Below are positions 17,712-25,272 of a DNA stretch of 64,000 nt, one piece after another. The notes under the pieces are model-generated. The model saw only the letters and a list, made by a program, of their open reading frames with translations, was not told where the DNA came from and searched no databases. The stretch covers positions 62,001-126,000 of the forward strand of contig JAUIKS010000004.1 of assembly GCA_030430565.1 (NCBI GenBank). The letters are read 5' to 3'. The first letter of the stretch is position 1. Each line of letters begins with the position of its first letter. This stretch comes from Polyangia bacterium (GTDB lineage: Bacteria; Myxococcota_A; Polyangia; Nannocystales; Nannocystaceae). Position numbers and translations under genes: made by a program.

Positions 17712-18142
17712 GTGCGCTCGTCGATGACCCCGTCGAGGAGCTCGATCGCCTCGCCGAGGGTCTTCGTGAATTGCAGCCTGATCCCCTGCGTCATCCCGGA
17801 GATCATCCTCGCGGCGGTCGTCGCCATCGTCATGATGGCGCGCTTCGTCACGCTCGCGCCGCTGATGATGACCACCATCTGATGTGGCAGCAGCGACGGG
17901 TCGAACTCCAAGTTCGCGGCGAGCGCCTTGCGCGTCTTCGCGCCGAAGGAGCCCATCTCGCTGACGTCGACGACGGCGGCCGCGAGCGCGACCACGCCGT
18001 CGCTCATGCGCGTGACGATCGTCGTGATCTCGTCGGGGCGGACGTCCCCGTTGTAGCGAACCACGGGCGCCCCGCGGTGAAAGTACAGGCGGTGGGCCCC
18101 GGCTCGGAGGGGCGCGTCGACGGTCGGGAGCTCGGCGGTCAC
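17708..18142 (-). CDS. SpoIIAA/STAS-like protein, paralogue A
   Basis: A 144-residue soluble protein, clearly paralogous to the gene just upstream: both share H-R-x-YFHR, YNGDV, a DV-x-x-MGSFGA-x-TRKALA segment, and TKRAIMT-(M/L)-ATTAAR. The alternation of short strands and helices and the MGSFGAKTRKAL loop suggest a SpoIIAA-like STAS fold, but I could not identify a phospho-accepting Ser with confidence. The GTG at 18142 is chosen because it gives the same length as the paralogue and leaves a 16-bp gap; an upstream start would overlap it heavily. It is the last gene of a three-gene operon led by an RsbR-like protein. Confidence 0.7.
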   Translation of the reverse strand: MTAELPTVDAPLRAGAHRLYFHRGAPVVRYNGDVRPDEITTIVTRMSDGVVALAAAVVDVSEMGSFGAKTRKALAANLEFDPSLLPHQMVVIISGASVTKRAIMTMATTAARMISGMTQGIRLQFTKTLGEAIELLDGVIDERT

Positions 18143-18158
18143 GGGCGGCACGCTGCGG

Positions 18159-18596
18159 TCACGAGGGGCGCGCGTCGAGCAGCGCGTCGAGCTCGCGGAG
18201 CGCCTCATCCAGCGTGCTCGTGTAGCGGACCGAGAAGCCGCGACGTGACCTCGAGAGCAGGCGCGCTGCGGTCGTCGCCAGCGTCATGATCGCGCGCTTC
18301 GTCAGGTTCGCGCCGTTGACGAAGATCGTGACGACCCGATCGGACTTCTCGTCCTGCAGCGATTTGGAGCGCGCGAGCGCCTTGCGCGTCTCGGCGCCGA
18401 AGGAGCCCATCGCGGTGACGTCCGCGACCGCGGCCCCGAGCGTATCGTCGCCGCGGCTCATGTGGTTGATGAGCTCGATGATCTCGGCGGGGCCGACGTC
18501 CCCGTTGTAGATGATCACCGGGACCGCGCGGTGAAAGTACACGCGGTGGTCCCCGACCGAGAGCGGCGCGTCGGCGCCGGGGAGCTCATCGCGCAC
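18159..18596 (-). CDS. SpoIIAA/STAS-like protein, paralogue B
   Basis: A 145-residue protein arising with its downstream neighbour by tandem duplication. It keeps VYFHRAVPVIIYNGDVGPAE, VADVTAMGSFGAETRKALA and VNGANLTKRAIMTLATTAAR. The start codon lies inside the end of the RsbR-like gene (11-bp overlap), so translation is probably coupled. Together the three genes look like a stressosome-derived or anti-anti-sigma-type switch. Function remains inference, since no RsbT/RsbW-type kinase gene is adjacent. Confidence 0.75.
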   Translation of the reverse strand: MRDELPGADAPLSVGDHRVYFHRAVPVIIYNGDVGPAEIIELINHMSRGDDTLGAAVADVTAMGSFGAETRKALARSKSLQDEKSDRVVTIFVNGANLTKRAIMTLATTAARLLSRSRRGFSVRYTSTLDEALRELDALLDARPS

Positions 18597-19242
18597 GTCC
18601 GCCCCCGCCGAATTTCAGGTGGCGCAGGCAGTCTCGCAGCGCGTCCTTAAGGCTGCGGAGCGTCTTGAAGCTCGCGCCCGGGCCGTCGTCGAGGACGTCG
18701 AGCGCGACGAGCTGGTTGGCGACCGCGGGGCTGATGCCGGCGATCACGGCGTAGGCGCCGAGCAGCTGCGCGGCCTGGATCATCTTGAGGAGGCTCGCGG
18801 CGGTCTCGCCGTCGAGCTCGTCGACGCCCGTGACATCGATGATGACGCAGCGGGCGTCGGAGACGTCAATGCGCTCGAGCAGGCGCTCGGTCATCTCGCT
18901 GGCGCGGGCGGCGTCGAGGACCCCGATGATCGGGAGCGTGAGCACGCCGTCCCAGACGTCGAGGATCGGGGTGCTGAGCGCCTTGACAGCCTCGGTGAGC
19001 TTCTCGATGAGCACGTCGCGCTCCGCGTTGGCGCGCTGGAGCTCGAGGACGGCGGCGGCGTGGTCACGCGCGAATTCCGAGAACATCTGCTCGGTCACGC
19101 CGAACTCGTCGTCGGTCGGCGTGAGCGAGAGGTTCTCCTCGTCGAAGGCCTCGATCGAGAGGAACGCGAGGACCTCGCCGAGCCGCGCGAGCCGTCGCCG
19201 GCTCACGACGATCGTGTCGTCGTCATCGTCGTTCTCTGCCAT
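18586..19242 (-). CDS. RsbR-like STAS-domain protein lacking the usual phospho-threonines
   Basis: A 218-residue cytoplasmic protein. The N-terminal 90 residues are variable and helical; the linker VKALSTPILDVWDGVLTLPI is the typical RsbR junction, followed by a STAS domain (IIDVTGVDELDGETAASLLK, then LLGAYAVIAGISPAVANQLV). RsbR proteins form stressosomes and are phosphorylated by RsbT on two Thr. Aligned to RsbRA, the first site (VDT) is Gly within LDGET, with a Thr two residues on, and the second (ITGI) is Ala in IAGI. The gene leads an operon with two STAS-like paralogues. It may be a phosphorylation-insensitive scaffold. No RsbS or RsbT gene is linked. Confidence 0.85.
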   Translation of the reverse strand: MAENDDDDDTIVVSRRRLARLGEVLAFLSIEAFDEENLSLTPTDDEFGVTEQMFSEFARDHAAAVLELQRANAERDVLIEKLTEAVKALSTPILDVWDGVLTLPIIGVLDAARASEMTERLLERIDVSDARCVIIDVTGVDELDGETAASLLKMIQAAQLLGAYAVIAGISPAVANQLVALDVLDDGPGASFKTLRSLKDALRDCLRHLKFGGGGRAR

Positions 19243-19387
19243 CGCGCCCGCGAGAGCTCCTGCGGGAGGAGCGTACAGCTGAGGCGAAAGACATGTCGAG
19301 TGCAGTCGACGCGCTCGCCGGTTCGGATGCGCGCGGCGGGCGAGGTCGAACGGGGGTCGAGCGCCGCCGCGGGAGCGCGGTCGCGCC

Positions 19388-20323
19388 TCACGCCGGGATC
19401 AGCGTCAGCGCGCTCGAGACCTCCTCGCGGCGGAACCGACGGCGCCCCGGGCCCTCGTGTACGCGCACCCAGTCGAGCTCGTTGCGGTCGAGCTGACCCT
19501 CGCGCAAGAACCGGGAGTTCGCCTCCAGCTGCGCCTGGATCTCCTCCCGGCTCGTCCGCCAGCGCAGCGTCGCCCGGGTCGTCCGGACGAGCTTGTGCCC
19601 GGTCTTGATCCGCGCGACACCGTCGAGCTCAAACGCGCGCTCGCCCCCGGCGGGGTGTTCGAAGAGATCGTGGTGAGGACCGAAGTCGGCGAGCTGGGCC
19701 GTGTGCCGCTCGCCGCCGACGTAGCCCTCGGGCCGCAGCGGGAGGTGCAGGTGCGCGGGGTAGAAGAGGTTGAGCCCGCTGTCGTCACGGACCATCGCCG
19801 AGTCGCCGAAGCTGCGCAGGCGCGCTCGGTACTGACCCGCGGTCGCCTCCTCGATGTCGTCGGTGAGCTGATCGAGCGCGTGTTGGTGTCGGCTCGCGGT
19901 CGGGGCGACGGCGCGCGCGGTGGCGCCTGTCGAGACCCAGCTGAAGCGCGCCACGCCGCGGTAGTCCTCGCGCTCCCAGGTGACGCGCTCGAGCGCCACG
20001 CGGACATCTCCGTTCGTGCTGAGCGCGACGATCTTGCGCCGTCTCCCGAGCTGGATCGGCGACCACCGTGACTCGATCACCCGCGTCTCGACGACGTGGC
20101 GCTCCTGTCGTCCGGTCCGCTCCGTGCTCGATCGCGCGTAGGTCCACTGCACCCGGAAGCTGCGCCCGGCGAGGATCTTCCACTGGTAGACGAGGGGCTG
20201 CAGCAGGCGAATGTCCGCGCGGGCGCGCGCGGGCGTGACGATCGCGGCGGCGGCCGCGAGCGAGCCCAGCAGCAGCGATCGGCGACGGAGATGAGCGAGG
20301 CGGAGCGATTGCGAGGCCGGCAC
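19388..20323 (-). CDS. Exported protein of unknown function with Tat-like signal
   Basis: A 311-residue secreted protein. The N-terminus has RRRSLLLGSLAAAAAIVTPA followed by an AxA site, resembling a twin-arginine signal, though the consensus Phe/Leu-Lys end is not perfect. The mature part is rich in beta-type sequence with many Arg and Trp (YARSSTERTGRQERHVVETR, SWVSTGATARAV) and a region SGLNLFYPAHLHLPLRPEGY. No catalytic motif is recognised. The next gene on the same strand upstream is a decayed one, so it is probably transcribed alone. Confidence 0.7.
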   Translation of the reverse strand: MPASQSLRLAHLRRRSLLLGSLAAAAAIVTPARARADIRLLQPLVYQWKILAGRSFRVQWTYARSSTERTGRQERHVVETRVIESRWSPIQLGRRRKIVALSTNGDVRVALERVTWEREDYRGVARFSWVSTGATARAVAPTASRHQHALDQLTDDIEEATAGQYRARLRSFGDSAMVRDDSGLNLFYPAHLHLPLRPEGYVGGERHTAQLADFGPHHDLFEHPAGGERAFELDGVARIKTGHKLVRTTRATLRWRTSREEIQAQLEANSRFLREGQLDRNELDWVRVHEGPGRRRFRREEVSSALTLIPA

Positions 20324-20368
20324 GCGTCGACGATAGCAGCCGGGCTCGAGGCGCGCGCCGGCGCCTCG

Positions 20369-20698
20369 TCACGCGGCGCGCGCAATCGCGTCGCGCAGGC
20401 GCCCGTGGAGCTCCTCGGCCGCGGCCGAGTAGACCGCTGGCGCCGGGGCCGAGCGCGCGGGCCTGCGCGCGCGCGGACGCGGTGAGCTCGCCGAGGGCCG
20501 CGTCGACGGCCGCGAGCACGCGCGCGCGGTGCTGCGCTGAGATCTGCTCTATGAGCCATACGTGGAACTCCCAGGCGAGCCGCGCGTGGGGGTCTCGCCG
20601 CGCGCAGTCTGCTCGTAGACCGCGCGCAGCCGCGGGTCGCGGGCGCGGGTGACACCCCGCGACGACGTGGCCGTTCGGACAACTTCGCGGCGTGGGCG
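20369..20698 (-). pseudogene. Frameshifted remnant of a small helical protein gene
   Basis: Coding-like sequence switches frames twice. The first part reads RDPRLRAVYEQTARGETP; adding one C to a CCCCC run continues it as HARLAWEFHVWLIEQISAQH and ...AVDAALGELTASARAQARAL; removing one C from a CCCC run restores the first frame as APAVYSAAAEELHGRLRDA, ending at TGA 20369-20371. In the first frame a TGA at about 20697 closes the 5' side with no ATG, GTG or TTG in between. So it is an inactivated gene, or carries homopolymer sequencing errors plus an unseen start. Product unknown; it was soluble and helical. Confidence 0.6.
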
Positions 20699-20712
20699 TC
20701 AGCCCGCGGCGC

Positions 20713-21513
20713 TCAGCAGTCGTCGTCGGCGATGCCGGCGAGCGGGTTGTCGGTGTTGCAGATCTTGACCCGGCCGGGCTTCTTCTTCTCTGGCTTCTCG
20801 TTCTTGTTGTTGCGAGGCCGCTTGGGGCCCTTCGGCTTGCTGGCCTCCGCGTTCGCGCGGGCCTCCTCCTCGGCGCGGCGCTGGGCGGCCGCCTGCTCGC
20901 GCTCAAACGCGCTGAGGGCCTCCTTGCGATCACCGTGCTCGCCGCGGAGTCGATCGAGGTCGCCGCGGAGCGCGGCTGCCTCGGCCGCGAGCGCGCGGAC
21001 CTCCGCGCTGTTGTCCGGCGCGACCGAGCTCGTCTCGGGCGCCGAGAGCTGCCCGAGGAAGCTGATCGCGAGCCCGCCGATCACCAGGCAGCCGGTGAGC
21101 GTGCCGAGCACGGTCATGACGCCGCGCGTCTGCTGCCGCCTGCGCGCGGCCTGCAGGTCGCCGTCGATCCGCGCCTGGATCTCGGCGAGGCGGATCGACT
21201 CCTCCTGGCGCGCGCGGGCCTCAACCTCGGCGAGGCGCACGCGCTCCTCCTGCGCGAGCTGCTGCTGGCGGGCGCGCTCCTGGGCTTCGAGCTCACGACG
21301 GGCGCGCTCCTCGGCTTCTCGCTCGGCGCGCGCTCGGGCCTCCCGCTCCGCGCGGACCTGGGCCTCCGCGGCCTCGCGGGCCGCTCGCGCCGAGCGCTCC
21401 TCGGCGATGCGCTCGGACTCGAGGTTCTGTAGCTCCTGGAGCGCGATCAAGGAGGAGTGCTCCGCGAGCGAGAAGTCGTGCTGGTTGTTGGTGCTGTTGT
21501 TGATGCTAGCCAT
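20713..21513 (-). CDS. Coiled-coil protein with one membrane helix
   Basis: A 266-residue protein. Residues 28-130 are an almost unbroken charged coiled coil rich in Ala, Arg and Glu (REAEERARRELEAQERARQQ). One membrane helix, VMTVLGTLTGCLVIGGLAIS, lies at about 130-155. A second short coiled coil follows (RALAAEAAALRGDLDRLRGE), then a very basic Lys/Pro/Asn stretch and a C-terminus with two Cys (KICNTDNPLAGIADDDC). The architecture suggests a structural or scaffold protein. The Ser/Thr kinase gene at 21860 is divergent across a 346-bp gap, so shared regulation is possible. No family recognised. Confidence 0.8.
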   Translation of the reverse strand: MASINNSTNNQHDFSLAEHSSLIALQELQNLESERIAEERSARAAREAAEAQVRAEREARARAEREAEERARRELEAQERARQQQLAQEERVRLAEVEARARQEESIRLAEIQARIDGDLQAARRRQQTRGVMTVLGTLTGCLVIGGLAISFLGQLSAPETSSVAPDNSAEVRALAAEAAALRGDLDRLRGEHGDRKEALSAFEREQAAAQRRAEEEARANAEASKPKGPKRPRNNKNEKPEKKKPGRVKICNTDNPLAGIADDDC

Positions 21514-21690
21514 GACGAGGGCTCCCTGGACACGCCGCGCCGCGGACCCACCGCGAGCGTGTCGCGCGGGCGTAGGCGCCGGCGTCCGGCGAAGAGACGT
21601 GAAGAGGATTCGGGTCGGGCGGCGAGCGGTCGGTCGCGCGCCGGCCTCGATCGTGAAGTGCTCCTCGGGCGGCGAACCATCACGGGCGAT

Positions 21691-21719
21691 CGAGATTTTT
21701 TTTTCTAAAAAGATTCTCG
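21691..21719. promoter_or_regulatory. AT-rich imperfect inverted repeat in the divergent gap
   Basis: CGAGA followed by nine T and, after CT, AAAAAGATTCTCG forms an imperfect inverted repeat in a 346-bp gap (21514-21859) between a coiled-coil gene and a kinase gene that face away from each other. Since no gene ends here, it is more likely a control site or promoter region than a terminator. The rest of the gap shows nothing I can name. Confidence 0.35.
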
Positions 21720-21859
21720 CGGCTCGTTCGCGGTCGAGGGGCCCGGGGTGTAGGTCGCGCGCGCACTGGCGCGGGCGCGGGCGCGAGCGTCAGCGCCTCG
21801 CGCAGACCGATGCGCGGGGTGACGCGTTCAACCGGGGGAGCGCACCGGCTCCGGACCCG

Positions 21860-24106
21860 ATGACCGCAGAAGACCGCGAAGAGGGCGCGACGCGCCCGCT
21901 CGAGTTTGAGCGGATCTTCGCGAAGGTCCGCGGGGGGCTGTTCGCGCGGCCGGTCGGTCCGACGAAGATCGGGCGCTACGAGGTCCACGATCGCCTCGGC
22001 GCCGGCGGGATGGGGCTCGTCTATCGCGGGGTCGATCCCGAGCTCGGCCGTCGGGTCGCCATCAAGCTGGTCCGCCCGGAGCTGCGCGGGAGCGTCGACC
22101 TGCAGGTCGGGCAGGCGCGGCTGCTGCGTGAGGCCCAGGCGATGGCGAAGGTCTCCTCGCCCAACGTGGTCACGGTCTATGACGCGGGGACCTACGGCGA
22201 GCAGGTCTACGTGGCGATGGAGCTCGTCGACGGCACCACGCTGCGCGACTGGATCGCCGGCGGGCCGCGGCCGTGGCGCGCCGTGATCGAGATGTTCATT
22301 CAGTCAGGTCATGGCCTGGCGAGCGTGCACGCGGCCGGCCTGGTGCACCGCGACTTTAAGCCGGCGAACGTGCTCATCGGTCGCGACGGCCGGGCGCGCG
22401 TCGCCGACTTCGGGCTCGCGCACGCGGCCTACCGCGCGCCGGCCCACAGCCCCGCGGCGATCCTCGACGCCTCGAGCTGCGCGCGGATCACCGCGACCGG
22501 CGCGGCCGCGGGCTCCGCCGCCTACATGGCGGCCGAGCGCCACCTCGGCGGGCCCGCCGATCCGCGCAGCGACCAATTCAGCTTCTGCGTCGCGCTCTAC
22601 GAGGCGCTCTACGGGCAGCGCCCGTTCGCGGGGGAGACCATCGCGGAGGTCCGCGCGCGCGTGCTCGCGGGCGAGATTCGCGAGCCGCCGAAGCGCGCGC
22701 GGGTGCCGGCGCGCGTGCGGCGGGTCGTGATGCGGGGTCTCGCGCGGGAGCCGGCGCGGCGCTACCCGGACATGCCCGCGCTGCTCGTCGCGCTCGATCA
22801 GCTCCGCGTGCCTCGCTGGGCCAGCCTCGCGCCGGTGGCCGGCGCGGCGCTGATCGGCATCACCGCTTCTTCTATGGTCTTTCAGACAGGCGAGCCGCCG
22901 ACCCGCGCGAGCGAGGCGCGCTGCGAGGTCGAGGGGGAGCTCGCGGGGATCTGGGATCAGGGGCGGCGCGACGCGCTCGCCCGCGCCTTCGCGACGACCG
23001 GGCACGCCTACGCGGAGCAGGTCACGGAGCAGCTCGGCGCGCGCCTCGATCGGTACGCGCGCGGCTGGATCACGCTGCGTCGTCAGGCCTGCGTCGACGC
23101 GTGGGAGGAGACCGGCGCGGAGGAGGAGAACGAAGAGGGGAGCGCGACGTCGCGGACGACCGCGCCGACCGCCTCGGAGTCCGAGCGTACGTACCTGACG
23201 ATGGCCTGCCTCGATCGCGGGCGCGCGGAGCTGCGGGCGCTGGGGGACGCGCTGCTCGCCGACCCCGAGGGGCTGATCGACAACGCGGTCACGGCGGCCT
23301 TCCGCCTGCGCCCGATCGAGCAGTGCGCCGCGCGTCCTGAGCTGGCGCTGCGCGGCGCGAGACCGCTGCCGCCCGCGCTGCAGGCCGAGGTCTCGACGGT
23401 CCGCGCGCGCGTCGACGAGCTCGACGCCTTGCTCAAGGCGGGTGACTACGCCACGGGTCTACAGCGCGCTCAGACGGTGTTGAAGCGCGCGCGCGCGCTG
23501 GGGCACGACCCGACCACCGCCGAGGCGCTCTACTACGCCGGCGCGTTCGCGGCGGGCGTGCAGGACTTCGAGTCGGCGAAGCGCTGGCTGTTCGAAGCGA
23601 CCGTCGCGGCCGAGCGCGGGGAGAGCATCGAGGTCCTCGCGCGCGCGCGCACGGAGCTCGTCTTCGTCATCGGCTACCGGCTCGGGGGGCACGAGGAAGG
23701 CCTGCGCTGGGGGACGATGGCGGCGACGACGGTCAGTCAGATCGGCGCCGGCGGCCTGCTCGAGACGCGCTTGCTCAACGCGCTCGGCCTCGTGCACAAA
23801 GACCGCGGTGACCTCGAGAGCGCGCGCGCGCAGATCGAGCGAGCGCTGGAGGTCGGGCGCGCGGGCCTCGGCGAGGATCACCCCGGTGTTGCGACGACCC
23901 TCGACAACCTGGCGACCGTGCTCGAGGCGCTGGGGCGACGCGACGAGGCGCTCGCGCGCGCGAGCGCGGCCTTGGCAGTGCGAGATCGGGTCCTCGGCGC
24001 GCACCACCCCGACGTCGCGGCCTCGCGCGAGCACGTGGCCGCGCTCGCGCGACCGGCGACGGAGGACGAGGACGAGGACGAGGACGGCGCGACGGCGCCG
24101 CGATAG
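21860..24106 (+). CDS. Ser/Thr protein kinase with TPR-containing extracytoplasmic part
   Basis: A 748-residue membrane kinase. The kinase domain is at about residues 38-300: GAGGMGLV loop, Lys69 in AIKLV, HRDFKPAN at 163-170, DFG at 183-185. The activation segment ends YMAAE instead of the usual YMAPE, and the preceding GTP is replaced by GSA. A hydrophobic segment LAPVAGAALIGITASSM follows at about 322-340, then an extracytoplasmic region with TPR-like units toward the end (LNALGLVHKDRGDLESARAQ, TLDNLATVLEALGRRDEALA). The C-terminus is acidic. The ATG at 21860 begins a typical short N-terminal lead; a much longer upstream frame is open only because of GC bias. An exported TPR-like protein gene follows 71 bp downstream. 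Confidence 0.93.
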   Translation: MTAEDREEGATRPLEFERIFAKVRGGLFARPVGPTKIGRYEVHDRLGAGGMGLVYRGVDPELGRRVAIKLVRPELRGSVDLQVGQARLLREAQAMAKVSSPNVVTVYDAGTYGEQVYVAMELVDGTTLRDWIAGGPRPWRAVIEMFIQSGHGLASVHAAGLVHRDFKPANVLIGRDGRARVADFGLAHAAYRAPAHSPAAILDASSCARITATGAAAGSAAYMAAERHLGGPADPRSDQFSFCVALYEALYGQRPFAGETIAEVRARVLAGEIREPPKRARVPARVRRVVMRGLAREPARRYPDMPALLVALDQLRVPRWASLAPVAGAALIGITASSMVFQTGEPPTRASEARCEVEGELAGIWDQGRRDALARAFATTGHAYAEQVTEQLGARLDRYARGWITLRRQACVDAWEETGAEEENEEGSATSRTTAPTASESERTYLTMACLDRGRAELRALGDALLADPEGLIDNAVTAAFRLRPIEQCAARPELALRGARPLPPALQAEVSTVRARVDELDALLKAGDYATGLQRAQTVLKRARALGHDPTTAEALYYAGAFAAGVQDFESAKRWLFEATVAAERGESIEVLARARTELVFVIGYRLGGHEEGLRWGTMAATTVSQIGAGGLLETRLLNALGLVHKDRGDLESARAQIERALEVGRAGLGEDHPGVATTLDNLATVLEALGRRDEALARASAALAVRDRVLGAHHPDVAASREHVAALARPATEDEDEDEDGATAPR

Positions 24107-24177
24107 ATCCTATTCAAGCGCGGCGCGTAGGGACCGTCACAGGGCGCGCTCGTCGGCGCGTGGTGGAGGGCTTGTTC

Positions 24178-25137
24178 ATGGGTAGTGGTGCCGTGAAGCG
24201 GTTTCGTCGTGGGCTGATCGCCGCGATCGTGTGTCTCGGGGTTGCGAGCCCGTCACAGGTCGCCTTCGCCAGCTTCCAAGACGCGGAGGAGGAGCTGCCG
24301 GATCCACAGAGCCTCTCGGATGACGAGAAGATCGAGTGGGCCAAGAAGCTCTACCTGCAGGCGAAGGAGTTCCACGACAACGAGGACTTCTACAACTCCG
24401 TGATCAAGTACGAGCAGGCCTACTCGTACGCGCCGGACAAGCACATCTTCGCCTACAACCTCGGCGTCGACGCGTGGGAGCTCAAGGACTGCGCGCGCGT
24501 CAAGCAGTACCTGCAGCTGTTCCTGATCAAGGATGAGGAGCACGAGGACCTGCAGGAGGACGCCCGCGCGATCCTCACGCAGGCCGAGGGCAACTCGGAG
24601 TGCATCACGGGCGGGCCCGGCGAGGTGCACGTGGATCCGGTGCCGCCGGACCAGGAGCCGCCGCCAGAAGACACCGAGAACCCCTTCGACCTCGAGAACC
24701 CGCCCGACGGCGGGGAGCCCGAGGGCGAGAAGAAGGGTCCCTCGGGTATGCTCGTGGGCGGCGTGGTCTTGGCGGTGCTCGGCGCGGGCGCGCTCGGGGG
24801 CGGCGCGGCGACATTGGTCATCGGCAAAGGCGCCGCGGACGAGCTGCGATCGCTCTCGACCCTCGGCGACACGGGCTTCGTGCAGCAGGAGTACGACCAG
24901 ACGGTCATCGACCTAGAGAACAAGCTCAACACGACGAACCTCGCCACGCCGATCCTGCTCTCGGCCGGCGGCGTGCTGCTCGCCGGCGGCGTCGCGCTGA
25001 TCGTGGTCGACAGGCTCAACAAGAACAACAAGCGAGGCCACTACGCCGCGGACCCGAAGCCGAAGGCGAAGGTGACGGCCTTCGGCGTCGCGCCGACGCG
25101 GGGCGGGGCGGCGGCGAGCCTGAGCCTGCGCTTCTGA
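24178..25137 (+). CDS. Exported/membrane protein with helical repeats and C-terminal membrane pair
   Basis: A 319-residue protein. The signal peptide (FRRGLIAAIVCLGVASPSQV then AFA) is followed by a TPR-like region: LYLQAKEFHDNEDFYNSVIK and YEQAYSYAPDKHIFAYNLGV. An acidic Pro-rich linker precedes two hydrophobic segments, MLVGGVVLAVLGAGALGGGA and ILLSAGGVLLAGGVALIVVD; the protein ends in SLSLRF. The gene at 56670 has the same overall plan and ending (ASLGFRF). It lies 71 bp behind the kinase gene, so the two may be co-transcribed. The ATG at 24178 gives a normal signal peptide; a GTG six codons upstream is possible. Role unknown. Confidence 0.8.
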   Translation: MGSGAVKRFRRGLIAAIVCLGVASPSQVAFASFQDAEEELPDPQSLSDDEKIEWAKKLYLQAKEFHDNEDFYNSVIKYEQAYSYAPDKHIFAYNLGVDAWELKDCARVKQYLQLFLIKDEEHEDLQEDARAILTQAEGNSECITGGPGEVHVDPVPPDQEPPPEDTENPFDLENPPDGGEPEGEKKGPSGMLVGGVVLAVLGAGALGGGAATLVIGKGAADELRSLSTLGDTGFVQQEYDQTVIDLENKLNTTNLATPILLSAGGVLLAGGVALIVVDRLNKNNKRGHYAADPKPKAKVTAFGVAPTRGGAAASLSLRF

Positions 25138-25272
25138 GCGGCCTCGACGTCCGCCGCGGCGACCATCCGCCGGCCTGTCCGTAGGGCCTCGTTATCCTCG
25201 AGGCGGGCCGGTCGACGGTCGCGCGCTTCCGCGCGAGGCCGCGCGCGGGGATCGAGTAGGCTCGACCTCACC

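Noticed and set aside
20732-21859. Very long open frame upstream of the kinase at 21860, giving a 1124-residue protein
   Set aside because: The upstream part is low-complexity Arg/Ser/Ala text antisense to the coiled-coil gene and has no protein character; GC-rich DNA keeps many false frames open.
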